In this document: one piece after another, positions 17,200 through 26,879 of the stretch
How positions within the stretch are numbered: position 1 is the first letter of the stretch
How the letters are laid out: every line of letters starts with the position of its first letter
Source: Bradyrhizobium nivariense
GTDB lineage: Bacteria; Pseudomonadota; Alphaproteobacteria; Rhizobiales; Xanthobacteraceae
DNA: 64,000 nucleotides
Reading direction: 5' to 3'
Assembly (NCBI RefSeq): GCF_029846715.1
Contig: NZ_JARVWW010000032.1
Location: 25,204 to 89,203 of the forward strand
The notes under the pieces: model-generated
Databases searched by the model: none
Told to the model about the DNA's origin: nothing
What the model saw: only the letters and a program-made list of their open reading frames with translations
Made by a program: the position numbers and the translations under genes

Positions 17200-19434
17200 A
17201 TGCTTGGTCGAATTGGTGACAACACTTCGGGACCGAGCAGCTCGCAATCAAGTGATGCGTCTGGGAAAGGCAAACAATTGTTCGAAGCCGCCGTGGAGCA
17301 GATGTGTTGTGAGCTTCAAAATGGGGGAATGTCCGCCACCAGCAGTTCGCGTTTTCTCGATAAGGCTGTCGCTCATAAGACTTCCGTCACCTTCCTTGAT
17401 GCAGATCACTTTCATACCGCGGAACCAGGTGCAGGCACTGCGCGGCCGTGCGGTCCCGCCTTGGTATCTGATCCTGCAGCCGGGGCGGCGATGGCCATCC
17501 ATCCGCCGAGCCCGTGTGTGGCGACACCCTCACCCAAGACCAAAATGAAAAGCCTGCGTCGCGAACTCCGCGACGCCGTTAATGCGAGCTGGGAGTACCA
17601 CAATAAGGAGGACGGCATAAAGATGTTTGATCGAGTCGTCAAAGCAGGCGCAGAAGTTCTGGAGTACTACGCAGAACTGGCCGCACTTGATCCTGATGGC
17701 GCTCGTAACATACTGTCCAACTTCGATGCGCTTAAGGCGCGCACGCAGGTGCTCGAATATGGACGCAAGTGCTGCGATGACAGCTGCGATCAAATTGACC
17801 AACTGTACGCTGACAGAGTCAGTAAGAGCGACTGGTTCGAAAACCTCCGATCCAAGGTCAGTCCCGACCAGTTGAGCAACATGGCTTCCAGTGCGGCGAA
17901 GGGAAATAAGGCCTGCTTGGAGTGGTTAGAAACGTGGGCGTTGCGCAAAGAACAAATGCGGATAGTCTGCGCCGCTACGGTCAACCTAACTCCTGACGGC
18001 CCCGCCGCACTGCGGATGCATACCGGCTCGGCATTCGTCGCGAAAGTTGGACGGCTGGAAGGGCGTGTGACGACCGCCCAATTTGAACTTAGTCGGCTGG
18101 CGGGCACCTGCGAAGCAGCCGGGAGTGAACTCTTCACGAGTGAGAACGAGGGAATGCGTCAGCTGCAACGCTCAATGTGGGATGTTTACAGCGCAGTTGG
18201 ATCGACGGGCCCTCTAAACAGAGAGGACCGCCTCGAACAAAAGTGCCTCGACGTATTGGAAGAAGCCTCCGAGAGGCTTTTGGAAATTGGCTCGGCGCTC
18301 CATAGCATGATTATCAGGCTGAGCGGTCAACGAATCGGTACCGGTCTCCCATTGAGTTTGTTGAAGCAGATCGAGCAGGAGGCATGGGACACTGCACATC
18401 ACGCCGCGGGCTTCCTGGCAATGCAGCCGCCGCCAACCAGCATTGCAGCTCCAGCCGATTCTTGGGCCGCCATACCGGCCGCTGGCGCGGCGGGGCGCAG
18501 CAAACGAAAAGGCAAGAACCAGTTGCTCGCTGGCGCTGTCCATTCGCCCATGCCGCCGGAGCCGCAAGTTGCGCCGGCCGCCAGCGAAACTGGGCCAGCA
18601 GCGATGGTTGTTGTGCGCTCGGACCTGGGTACGAAAACTCTTGTGAGCGTGAAGGCGGCGGATGCGATGGTCTCGGCCGCGGCGAGACAATTGGATATGT
18701 GGCGGCCCCCAACCTCGAGAGCGGAGCTGAAACCACTGCTCGAGCGCTTGGACGAACTTTTAAAGTTCGATGTGGCTGGCCAGCAAAGCGCCGCCTCAAA
18801 AGCGCGCTACATGAAACCGGAGGACGCCAAACACCTCATCGAGACCACCATCAAGCGACTGCAGGAGCAAGCCAAAGAGATGGACGCGCCTCTGAACGCC
18901 TTGGAAGACCATCATATACGCCTCCTACTCACGCCTGCACGAATGGGCGAAGTGCACAAGAAGATAGTCGCGCTTGGGTACGTTCGGGCGAACGTGAACG
19001 GATTGGCCGAGCGTTTGGACCGAGACATGGCGGATATGCTGATGGATTGCAAGAAGAGCTATCATCTTCCGACGCAGAACTACCTCGAACACTTGCGGAA
19101 GGCCAACGAGTTGAGAGTTCACCCTCCACAGCCGTTGAAGGGCGGGGACGGTAGGCTGTTCTCCATTAAGATCGAACCCAAGCCGCTGATGAGTGGACAA
19201 GTGCCGGCTCCGATGTGGGTGCACATCCATACGAGAAGGCAGACAGTGGCAGGCAAGCTGCCAACACTGCATGACAACGAGTTCACCGCTTGCCACGTTA
19301 AGAACAATGAACAGCACGGCCACAATCAGCAGTGGCTGGATGCTCGGGCCGAGGAGGGTTGCGATAAGTTCGTCATCCACCGTGGCAAGCTCAGCACCGC
19401 GTTCTGCAAGGCTTTGCTAAACGGCATGCCTTAG
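17200..19434 (+). CDS. Candidate type III secreted effector (unknown function)
   Basis: A 744-aa protein with a Ser/Gly-rich, flexible N-terminus (MLGRIGDNTSGPSSSQSSDAS) typical of type III secretion signals. A largely helical body follows to about residue 640, interrupted near 430-480 by a Pro/Ala linker. A distinct C-terminal block starts FSIKIEPKPLMSG and runs through PMWVHIHTRRQ to a final Cys/His-containing segment. I recognise no enzymatic motif; the end block faintly recalls plant-pathogen effectors of the XopP/RipH kind, but I cannot confirm this. The tts-box-like site and the symbiotic context support export into the plant cell. Confidence 0.7.
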   Translation: MLGRIGDNTSGPSSSQSSDASGKGKQLFEAAVEQMCCELQNGGMSATSSSRFLDKAVAHKTSVTFLDADHFHTAEPGAGTARPCGPALVSDPAAGAAMAIHPPSPCVATPSPKTKMKSLRRELRDAVNASWEYHNKEDGIKMFDRVVKAGAEVLEYYAELAALDPDGARNILSNFDALKARTQVLEYGRKCCDDSCDQIDQLYADRVSKSDWFENLRSKVSPDQLSNMASSAAKGNKACLEWLETWALRKEQMRIVCAATVNLTPDGPAALRMHTGSAFVAKVGRLEGRVTTAQFELSRLAGTCEAAGSELFTSENEGMRQLQRSMWDVYSAVGSTGPLNREDRLEQKCLDVLEEASERLLEIGSALHSMIIRLSGQRIGTGLPLSLLKQIEQEAWDTAHHAAGFLAMQPPPTSIAAPADSWAAIPAAGAAGRSKRKGKNQLLAGAVHSPMPPEPQVAPAASETGPAAMVVVRSDLGTKTLVSVKAADAMVSAAARQLDMWRPPTSRAELKPLLERLDELLKFDVAGQQSAASKARYMKPEDAKHLIETTIKRLQEQAKEMDAPLNALEDHHIRLLLTPARMGEVHKKIVALGYVRANVNGLAERLDRDMADMLMDCKKSYHLPTQNYLEHLRKANELRVHPPQPLKGGDGRLFSIKIEPKPLMSGQVPAPMWVHIHTRRQTVAGKLPTLHDNEFTACHVKNNEQHGHNQQWLDARAEEGCDKFVIHRGKLSTAFCKALLNGMP

Positions 19435-19859
19435 CGGCGATCCACGGCAGGCACGTCGACGCGCTTGACGCCCTGCTTTTGACCAGCGACAGCGTGCGTC
19501 GAGAGCTGCGAGAGCTTACTCAGGATGAGGCGATAGTACCTCAAAGAACGCTGCGGCTGAGCTACCTTCCTATCATCGGCGGCAATTCGGCTGCAGAGCT
19601 ACATTCGCGGTCGCAGTGCGCGCTTGTACATGGTCGGCGATGTGGCCCCTCCGATTGGGCGCACGGGCGTAGCTGGCAATCCTTTGGCCGTTGTAGATCT
19701 CCACCGTTCTGAGGTCGAGGGGCGCATTGACGAGTTCACGAAGGAGTCGATAAAGGGTCGACTATCAGGCGTCCGCCTCGACATGGTCGCCGAAGCCGAT
19801 ACGGCAGCGCTTCCACCGTGAACCATCAGGGAAGACCAGCGAGATCACTGATCAACGCT
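19435..19859. other. Intergenic stretch without supported gene
   Basis: Downstream of the effector candidate I see only short unrecognised frames and no clear terminator or RNA. Confidence 0.45.
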
Positions 19860-20711
19860 GATCCCGTAGACGATTCCGTAATGATCAATGCGCCGTTTGC
19901 CGCGTCCAATGCGACGTCGCCCCAGCGCAGGACTTGATACGGGCAATTGTTTCGCCGTTCGGCGCCAACACGAAGACGTGGCCGAGGGAGGCACACGCTA
20001 CAAACAGCCGCCCTCTCTCATCCGTCGTGAGTCCGTCCGGACCGCTCGTCCCAAAGAACAAGCTGAAGCGTGCGACCTTCGCGACCCCGCCGTCGCGCAT
20101 CAGCGGCACGCGCCAGACGCTGTTGTCGCGAGTCATTGCAACGAACAACACGGTCTCGTCAGGACTGAGCACCAGACCATTCGGCTCGGGCCGTTCGAAA
20201 TCAGGCAATCGAGACGGCCGTCAGGGCACAATCGGAACACCCGGCCGATCGGATCGTGCAGTCCAGCTTGTCCCTGATCGCTGAAGTAGCTGTCGCCATT
20301 GGTCGCGATATGCACGTCGTTGCAGCCTCTGAAGGACTCGGAATTGCGGCCCCAGAAACGGCCGAATAGTACCCCGCTGCGGATCGAGTTCCATGAGGCC
20401 GTTCATGTAGTCGGCGACCATTATCCGGCCATCCGGCGTGATCTTCAGACCATTAGGCCAGCCGCTATATTCGATGATCAGAGACCAGGCGCGATCCGGT
20501 GAAATCCGGAAAATGTGGCCGAAGGGGTGTCGACGAAATAGAGATTCCCGGCCTTGTCAAACGATGGTCCCTCGATGAAACGATCTACTGGATATGCCCC
20601 GCGGTTCGCGTCTGCCCATCCCGAGGAAACACCCGGGCGACGAAACTCCGGCGGCATCGACGAAAACATGCGGGTCTCAATCAGCTTGGGCGGCTTGTCG
20701 AGATACATCAT
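19860..20711 (-). pseudogene. SMP-30/gluconolactonase/LRE family protein, multiply frameshifted
   Basis: Successive frames give FIEGPSFDKAGNLYFVDTPSA, then VADYMNGLMELDP, then IATNGDSYFSDQGQAG and IGRVFRLCPDGR, then RPEPNGLVLSPDETVLFVAMTRDNSVWRV and SGPDGLTTDERGRLFVA. These are in the order of the six-bladed SMP-30 sugar-lactonase fold. At least three frameshifts separate them. It starts at 20711, overlapping the stop of the citrate-synthase-like gene, so it was once the last gene of that operon. Confidence 0.85.
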
Positions 20712-21547
20712 GACGCGCCTTCCAGCCTGCGGCGCGGCTGGCCCTCGTAGTTGTAGCCGAACTGCTTGGGCATCGGGCCCTTGTTGCGATCCTTGCGCCC
20801 AGTTTGCTCCCAGGCGTGCGCCAGGATTCCGACCGCCCGCGACAAGCAGAAGACCCCCCGCGCGAGCGGAGAGGCGAAGCCCAGCTCGCCGTAAATGACC
20901 GCGGTCGCGCCATCAATGTTCATCGGAATGAGTTTGCTCTTGCGTTGTTGCATCACGCGTTCGATCGCGCGAGCGGCCTTGGCATAATTGCCGCCGACAC
21001 TGCCCTCGTCGGCTGCGGCATCCACCAGCGCCAACAGCGGCGCCGCCCGCGGGTCGACTGGATGAAAGCGGTGGCCGAAGCCCGGCAGATATTTGCTGCG
21101 TGTTGCGGTGAAATGGTCTATTGCGGCGCCAGCGGCCTGCTCGATCTCGCGCCCTTCGCACCGTCGCAGCACATCTTCGTAGAGTTCGATAGCCTGCTCC
21201 CCTGCTCCGCCATGCACGTGATCGAGCGTATTGATCGCCGACGCCATGGCGCCGTTCAGGGGTAGGCCGCAGCTCACCGCCATCTGGGCAATTGCGATGG
21301 AGGGCGCGTGCGGACCATGGTCAACCGACGCAACCAGCGCAGCTTGCAGCAAATGCTCCTGCGCGGCCGTCGGCAGATCGTCGCGCAACATCAGCCAAAT
21401 CATGGCGGGAAAGGAAATCCGGCCTATCAACTGTTCGATTGGATAACCCCGATAGGCGATGCGCCCGGGCGCGATATCGCAGATGGAGGTTCGCCACCAA
21501 CGGGCGGCTTGCTGTCGCAACTCTTGTTCGCTCATTTCCGGCTCCAT
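20708..21547 (-). CDS. Citrate synthase-family protein (citryl-CoA lyase-like)
   Basis: About 279 aa from MEPEMSEQELRQQ (21547; MSEQ at 21535 is an alternative). An upstream in-frame extension has no homologous character and overlaps the preceding gene. Citrate-synthase active-site blocks are visible: HVHGGAGEQA, PGFGHRFHPVDPRA and the Asp-containing IDGATAVIYGELGF. It lacks the N-terminal domain of full citrate synthase, as in small citryl-CoA lyase-type members. With the adjacent CoA-transferase it suggests cleavage or condensation of a CoA-activated hydroxy acid. Confidence 0.8.
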   Translation of the reverse strand: MEPEMSEQELRQQAARWWRTSICDIAPGRIAYRGYPIEQLIGRISFPAMIWLMLRDDLPTAAQEHLLQAALVASVDHGPHAPSIAIAQMAVSCGLPLNGAMASAINTLDHVHGGAGEQAIELYEDVLRRCEGREIEQAAGAAIDHFTATRSKYLPGFGHRFHPVDPRAAPLLALVDAAADEGSVGGNYAKAARAIERVMQQRKSKLIPMNIDGATAVIYGELGFASPLARGVFCLSRAVGILAHAWEQTGRKDRNKGPMPKQFGYNYEGQPRRRLEGAS

Positions 21548-21590
21548 CCATTCAACCTGCCGATCGCCAACCGCTACAAGCCGTTGGGCG

Positions 21591-22856
21591 TCATGATGCC
21601 GTTCCGTTCGTGGCCACGCGAGCTGGCGGAAGCTCGGTCTCTCCCTGATGTGGCGTCCCGACGGCGCGACTCGACACCAGCCGCTCAACATCTGCATGCG
21701 AATAGCCGAGCCGCTGCAGCCATTTCTCAGTGTCGGCGCCGAGTGCTGGAGCTGGTGAAGGCACCGGAAACTCCTCATTCAGCCGGAAGCCTGGCCGCGT
21801 GATTCGTAACGGCTGCGCACCAGCCTCTTCCGGCACCAACGTCTCGACGAACCGGCGATCGAGCAACTGTGGCTGCTGCAAAACTTGCGGGACCGTCAGC
21901 ACGCAGCCTGCGGGAACACCAGCCAAATTCATTTGGGACTCCCATTCTTCAGCAGGCTTGCAGCTTAGTGCCTTGCTCAACTCCGCGTTCAGCGCTGCGC
22001 GATTGACCTTGCGCATCTCGCGCCCTGCGAAGCGTGGGTCCGTCTTCAGGTCCGGTCGGCCGATCAGGTCACATAGCGGTTCGTATTGCTTCTGCTCGTT
22101 GGCGGAAATATTCAGCGGGCCTGTTGCGGTGCGGAACGTGCCGGACGGAGCCGCCGTGAAGTTCTCGTTGCCCATAGGCTGCGGCTCGACGCCGGCGTTC
22201 AGGTGGTTGGAGACGACCCATCCCATCGCTGCAACTGTGGCTTCGAGCAGGGACACGTCGATGAAGCGACCTCGGCCGCTATGCCGCTGTTCGACCAGAG
22301 CCGCGGCGATGGCAAACGCAGCTGTCAGTCCCGCGATGGTGTCCGAGATCGGAAAGCCGGTGCGCAGCGGAGCCGAAGCTGTATCGCCGGTGACGCTCAT
22401 GGCTCCGGAGAGACCCTGGACGATCTGGTCATAGGCCGGACGGGCGGACCACGGCCCGCTCTGCCCGAAACCGGAGATCGCGCAGTAAATAAGACGCGGA
22501 TTCTGCTTGCTGAGCACATCAACGCCCAGGCCAAGCCGTTCCATCACTTTCGGCCGGAAGTTTTCGAGCACCACGTCGGCTTCCTTGACGAGCCGCAAGA
22601 ACACCTCGCGGCCCCATTCCGACTTCAAGTCCAACGCCACGGATTGCTTGCCGGCGTTCACGGCGACAAACGAGAGGCCCTGTAGGCGCTCCGCCCTTTG
22701 CGGATCCGCACCGAGGCGCCGCGCGAGGTCGCCGCCGTTCGGATTTTCGACTTTGATTACCTCCGCGCCAAGGCGTGCGAAATGGTAACCGCAGAACGGC
22801 CCGGCCAGCACGTTGGACAGATCGAGGACGCGGATGCCGGTTAGCGGCAGAGACAT
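21591..22856 (-). CDS. CaiB/BaiF (class III) CoA-transferase
   Basis: A 421-aa family III CoA-transferase. The N-terminal LPLTGIRVLDLSNVLAGPFCG, the VALDLKSEWGRE block, and the catalytic-Asp motif FPISDTIAGLTAA are all present. These enzymes move CoA between carboxylic acids through an aspartyl-CoA mixed anhydride; the substrates cannot be read from sequence. It lies between the lyase gene (44 nt gap) and the ABC transporter operon, so it probably activates the acid that the transporter imports. Confidence 0.88.
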   Translation of the reverse strand: MSLPLTGIRVLDLSNVLAGPFCGYHFARLGAEVIKVENPNGGDLARRLGADPQRAERLQGLSFVAVNAGKQSVALDLKSEWGREVFLRLVKEADVVLENFRPKVMERLGLGVDVLSKQNPRLIYCAISGFGQSGPWSARPAYDQIVQGLSGAMSVTGDTASAPLRTGFPISDTIAGLTAAFAIAAALVEQRHSGRGRFIDVSLLEATVAAMGWVVSNHLNAGVEPQPMGNENFTAAPSGTFRTATGPLNISANEQKQYEPLCDLIGRPDLKTDPRFAGREMRKVNRAALNAELSKALSCKPAEEWESQMNLAGVPAGCVLTVPQVLQQPQLLDRRFVETLVPEEAGAQPLRITRPGFRLNEEFPVPSPAPALGADTEKWLQRLGYSHADVERLVSSRAVGTPHQGETELPPARVATNGTAS

Positions 22857-22906
22857 CTTAAGAAGCCTTAAGTGATCCGATCGCGAGGGGGCGGGTCTGT
22901 GTGCGA

Positions 22907-23929
22907 CTATTTCAGCTGCTGCGCGGCCTGTTCCGCGAAACGATTGGTGAAGGTCTTGCTCAGGTCGATCTTTGCGGCAGCTATTTTTGGATCAAAGTCG
23001 CTCAGAACAGCCAGTGGGACCTTGGCCGCCTCGATGTCCATCTGCCCGGTTGGCGAGAACAGCGCTTTCGACGCGTTCATGATTTCGATATTCACGTCAC
23101 GATTGTCAGTCTTGTAACCAGGTGGTATCGCATCGACGAGTTGCTCCGTTGGCACGGAGTTGATCCAGCGGTGAGTCTTGAGCAAGGCGCAAACCAGGCG
23201 CTGAACCGTTTCCGGATTGTTGTCGATGAAGGACTGCTGCAGGTACAGACACGCGCTCGGATAGATTCCGCCGAAGGCCTGTTTTGAGCCTTCGACCGTG
23301 CGCGCGTCGAACAGCGGTATCGCGCCGTTCTTGCGCGCGAGAAGCGTTGCGATAGGGTCGAAGTAGACGAGCGCGTCGATGTTCTTGGCCTCAAGCGTCA
23401 CCAAGCCCGGTGCGCCGCTGCCGACCGCGATGATATTCACATCGCGCGGGCCCAATCCTGATTTCTTGATGTAGTAACGCGCCATGGTGTCGGTCGATGA
23501 CCCCGGCGCCGTGATCCCGAGCTTAAGACCCTTCAGGTCGGCGCCGGTCTTGACCTTATCGGCTAGCTCAGTGCGGACACCGAGCAACACACCTGGAATA
23601 TCATTGAGCAGGAACACGCAGGAAATTTGCCTGCCCTGCGCCTGCATCTGGACGGTGTGATCGTAAAACCCGACGGTGCCGTCGACCGAGCCGCCGACCA
23701 AGGCCTGCAACGCCTTTGAGCCACCGGCCTGGAAGTTCTGGACGGTCACGTCAAGGCCCTCGTCCTTGAAGGCGCCGAGCTTCACGCCAAGTTCGAGAGG
23801 CATATAGTTGAGGATCTGTGACCCCACGGCGATCTTCAACTTTGTTTTCTCGGGCTCGGCGGCATTCGCCGACATGACCGAGAAAGCGGCCAGCGCCATG
23901 ACCAGCATCAGTCGTGTGAAAACGTGCAT
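22907..23929 (-). CDS. ABC transporter substrate-binding protein, NitT/TauT (NMT1-like) type
   Basis: 340 aa from MHVFTRLMLVMALAAFSVMSANAA, a signal peptide with cleavage likely after ANAA. Mature blocks LKIAVGSQILNYMPLELGVKLGAFKDEGLDV and GLKLGITAPGSSTD are those of NMT1/SsuA-like binding proteins for small organic ligands. It is the last gene of a permease/ATPase set (34 nt after the permease). The ligand is unknown, but context points to an organic acid. Confidence 0.88.
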   Translation of the reverse strand: MHVFTRLMLVMALAAFSVMSANAAEPEKTKLKIAVGSQILNYMPLELGVKLGAFKDEGLDVTVQNFQAGGSKALQALVGGSVDGTVGFYDHTVQMQAQGRQISCVFLLNDIPGVLLGVRTELADKVKTGADLKGLKLGITAPGSSTDTMARYYIKKSGLGPRDVNIIAVGSGAPGLVTLEAKNIDALVYFDPIATLLARKNGAIPLFDARTVEGSKQAFGGIYPSACLYLQQSFIDNNPETVQRLVCALLKTHRWINSVPTEQLVDAIPPGYKTDNRDVNIEIMNASKALFSPTGQMDIEAAKVPLAVLSDFDPKIAAAKIDLSKTFTNRFAEQAAQQLK

Positions 23930-23963
23930 GCGAACCTCCGTGACTGTCGGGACAGCGTTGGCA

Positions 23964-24737
23964 TCAGCCTTCGTGGGCAGGCGCTGGCCGCCAGACCAGG
24001 AGCCGCTTTTCCACGCGGTCGACGATAGCGTCGAGGACAACGACGAAGGCGGAGAGAACGATAATTCCTGCAAACACCCCCGCGGCATCGAGGACGCCCT
24101 CGGCCTGCGCAATCAAGTGCCCCAATCCCGCGGACGAGCCGAGATACTCCGCAACCACCGCCCCCATGACCGCCATGCCGACGGATACCCGCAGGCTGGA
24201 CAGAATCCAGGTTGTGGCGGACGGCAGGTAGACGTGGCGCAGCAGAGAGGACTTCGATGCACGCAGCAAACGGGCATTGGCCAGCACGACCGGATTGACC
24301 TCGCGGACGCCCTGGAACGTGTTGAAAAACGCGACGAACAGAACCAGCGTCACGCCGAGCGCTACCTTGGAGGTGAGCCCCAATCCGAACCAGATGACAA
24401 AAATGGGTCCCAGCAAGATGCGCGGGATGGCATTGAACATCTTGATAAAGGGCTGAACGACCTCGGCCGCAAACGGGCTTAAGCCGAGCCAGATACCGAG
24501 CGCGGTGCCGATTCCGATACCGGCGAGGAACGACAGGACCGTTTCCAACAGCGTTATGCCAACATCGGTCCAAAAGTCCGCCGTCGACATCCACTCGCCT
24601 ATTCTCGCGACAAGCGTCGATGGCGCCGGGAAGAAGAACGGATCGATCAGCCCGACTCTCACGCCCAATTCCCAGATCAGGACCAGGCCGAGGACGATGG
24701 CGAACTGCGTGACAGCAATCTTACCTCGGCGTGGCAT
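23964..24737 (-). CDS. ABC transporter permease, NitT/TauT type
   Basis: 257 aa from MPRRGKIAVTQFAIVLGLVLIWE, with about six membrane helices and the permease EAA-like loop in NTFQGVREVNPVVLANARLLRAS. The chosen start overlaps the end of the ATPase gene by 17 nt. It forms the membrane channel for the NMT1-like importer. Confidence 0.88.
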   Translation of the reverse strand: MPRRGKIAVTQFAIVLGLVLIWELGVRVGLIDPFFFPAPSTLVARIGEWMSTADFWTDVGITLLETVLSFLAGIGIGTALGIWLGLSPFAAEVVQPFIKMFNAIPRILLGPIFVIWFGLGLTSKVALGVTLVLFVAFFNTFQGVREVNPVVLANARLLRASKSSLLRHVYLPSATTWILSSLRVSVGMAVMGAVVAEYLGSSAGLGHLIAQAEGVLDAAGVFAGIIVLSAFVVVLDAIVDRVEKRLLVWRPAPAHEG

Positions 24738-25512
24738 AGCTTTTCTCCACTTCGGCACCGAGCAGCGACCAGATTTCACGATAAAGAGCGACGAATTCGT
24801 CGGTGGTCTGGAGCGCCGAGACATCGCGTGGACGGGGCAGCGTGATCCTGACATCGCCAACCATGCGGCTGGCGGGACCCGCGGACATCACAACAACGCG
24901 GTCCGCCAGCGTGATCGCTTCGTCGAGATCATGCGTGATGAAGACGAGGGAGCGCCGGTCCGCCTGCCAGAGTTCGAGCAGGATGCGGTGCATGAGACGA
25001 CGTGTGTGAACATCCAACGCGGAGAAAGGCTCATCCATCAGGACGATCTTCGGCTCCATGATCAGGGTCTGGGCCATCGCGACACGCTTGCGTTGCCCGC
25101 CGGACAATTGATGCGGATAGCGCTCCTCGAACCCTTTCAGGCCGACTTTGGCGAGCCAGGGCCGGGCCTGCGCGCGCGCCTTCTCGATCGAACTGCCCCG
25201 AAACACGAGTCCAAGCCCGACATTGTCCTGCGCCGTCTTCCAGGGCAGCAGCCCTTCCTGTTGCAGCATGTAGCCGGACTGACCGTTCAGGCCGGTAAGC
25301 GATTTGCCGAAGATGCGAACGTCCCCCGCGGCGGGCTTCAGCAGTCCGGTCACGGTATTGAGAATAGTCGACTTTCCGCAGCCGGTCGGCCCCACCACTG
25401 CAACGAATTCGGTCTCACCGACCTGGAGGTTCATACTTTTCACGGCGGTGAAGTCGCCGAAGCGAATCATCACGTCGCGCAAGTCGACGGCAAGTGCCGG
25501 CTGCCCCGCCAT
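24721..25512 (-). CDS. ABC transporter ATP-binding protein, NitT/TauT type
   Basis: A 263-aa ATPase with Walker A GPTGCGKST (about 38-46), signature LSGGQRKRVAMAQ, Walker B KIVLMDEPFSALD and a switch His in VFITHD. It is the first gene of the minus-strand operon ATPase-permease-binding protein-CoA transferase-lyase-(SMP-30 remnant), divergent from an IclR regulator. Confidence 0.92.
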   Translation of the reverse strand: MAGQPALAVDLRDVMIRFGDFTAVKSMNLQVGETEFVAVVGPTGCGKSTILNTVTGLLKPAAGDVRIFGKSLTGLNGQSGYMLQQEGLLPWKTAQDNVGLGLVFRGSSIEKARAQARPWLAKVGLKGFEERYPHQLSGGQRKRVAMAQTLIMEPKIVLMDEPFSALDVHTRRLMHRILLELWQADRRSLVFITHDLDEAITLADRVVVMSAGPASRMVGDVRITLPRPRDVSALQTTDEFVALYREIWSLLGAEVEKSYATPR

Positions 25513-25538
25513 TGTTTCGCTCCATAGAATTTATTCTG

Positions 25539-25551
25539 CTGTTCGAAACAG
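25539..25551. promoter_or_regulatory. Operator-like palindrome 1 (IclR/ABC intergenic)
   Basis: CTGTTCGAAACAG is an inverted repeat with 5-bp arms, 27 nt upstream of the ABC ATPase start. It shares the CTGTT core with the second palindrome in the same intergenic region, suggesting one regulator binds both. Confidence 0.5.
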
Positions 25552-25645
25552 ATAGCTGGCGATATCTCTGGAGTCAATTACATTCTGGCGCACAGAAACG
25601 AAGATTCCCGTGTGGCGCTGGACTTTCCACCAATTCTGGCTATCT

Positions 25646-25662
25646 GTTCTGTACGGCAGAAC
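25646..25662. promoter_or_regulatory. Operator-like palindrome 2 (upstream of iclR-type gene)
   Basis: GTTCTG-TACGG-CAGAAC is a perfect 6+6 inverted repeat, 12 nt before the regulator's ATG. The position suits autoregulation by the adjacent IclR protein. Confidence 0.55.
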
Positions 25663-25674
25663 AAGAGGTCATTA

Positions 25675-26364
25675 ATGGCAAAAACGGGCGTCGATGCAGT
25701 TGGGCGGGCCTTGGCGATCCTCAAAGCCTTCGCCCCCGAGCGCGCGGCCATGACGCTGACGGAGATTGCGGAGGCAACCGACCTCTACAAGAGCACAGTC
25801 CTTCGCCTTGCCGCATCGCTTGAGGCAGACGGCTTCCTGGTGCGGGGCGTCGACCGGCTATTTCGACCGGGACCGGAGCTATGGCGCCTAGGGGCGCTTT
25901 ATCAGCGCGGGCTCGATCTCGGTGATCTGATCAGACCCTCGCTCCATCGTCTGGTCGAGGCAACTGGAGAGACCGCATCCTTCTACATCGCCGAGGGCGA
26001 CGAGCGCATTTGCCTTTATCGGGTCAATTCTCCGCGTTCAGTTCGGCATCACCTCGAAGAAGGTCAGCGATTGCCCATCGATCGCGGCGCCGCCGGCCGT
26101 GTTCTTGCCGCCTACCGCGATTCTGCATCAGCTGATGGAAAGAAGATCAGAGATCGGGGTTTCTACGTTTCGATCGGCGAGCGCGATCCTGAGGTCGCGG
26201 CCGCAGCCGTGCCCGTGATCGACCTTCATGGCAAATTGCGCGGGGCGCTCTCCGTCTCCGCCATTCGGACCCGCTTTGATGCACATGCTCGAAAGGCTGC
26301 CATTGACGTTCTCAGGTCCGAGGCCAAAGCGCTGGTAGGTCTGCTGCCTGCAAGCGACCGCTGA
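25675..26364 (+). CDS. IclR-family transcriptional regulator
   Basis: 229 aa from the ATG at 25675 (MAKTGVDAVGRALAILKAF); a start 63 nt upstream would run through the operator-like palindrome. The winged helix is at residues ~20-70 (MTLTEIAEATDLYKSTVLRLAASLEADGFL). The effector domain at ~80-229 includes LIRPSLHRLVEATGETASFYI and LPIDRGAAGRVLAAY. It is divergent from the ABC/CoA-transferase operon, which it most likely controls in response to the transported or activated acid. Confidence 0.9.
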   Translation: MAKTGVDAVGRALAILKAFAPERAAMTLTEIAEATDLYKSTVLRLAASLEADGFLVRGVDRLFRPGPELWRLGALYQRGLDLGDLIRPSLHRLVEATGETASFYIAEGDERICLYRVNSPRSVRHHLEEGQRLPIDRGAAGRVLAAYRDSASADGKKIRDRGFYVSIGERDPEVAAAAVPVIDLHGKLRGALSVSAIRTRFDAHARKAAIDVLRSEAKALVGLLPASDR

Positions 26365-26879
26365 GCTACTATGGCAGGGTTCTGTTTATAATGCACCGCT
26401 CAGCGTGTGCTGCACGTAAACGCCCGTTCTCGATGATACCTGTTTGAAGACGGACAGCCGTTACAGAAGCAAGCCGTCGAGGATTGGCAGGAATTGCCGC
26501 CTATCGGGTGAAGGCAGAGCACATCAGAAAGTGCTTCGAGCAGGCGTTGAAGGAACGTCTCATCAAAGAGCGAAATGGCGAATTTTCCTGACGGAATCTG
26601 GCAAGGAGCGGGCCAAAGAGGTGCTGCCCGAACGGCCCATTGGGGCTGAACGAACCTTGACGGGTAGGATCGAGAAAGCCGCGCCAATTGAGATCGCACT
26701 TGCGAGCGCAAAAGACTATGCCGCCAAAGCCGGTGTCAATACCATTGTGGTGAGCGATCCCGAGAACTTGCTCGCCGTCGCCTGGGCCGTGATCGTGTCA
26801 GGGGCGCGCATTCTCGCTGCTGACGAACAGCCGTTTTGCCCGACAGTCGCTCGTGTCGAAATCCGCAAAGCGGTCCTCA
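26365..26879 (+). other. Gene debris, possible winged-helix fragment
   Basis: Two overlapping frames give AAYRVKAEHIRKCFEQALKERLIKERNGEF and LTESGKERAKEVL, which together read like a winged-helix segment broken by a frameshift near 26583. No complete gene can be proposed. Confidence 0.35.
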
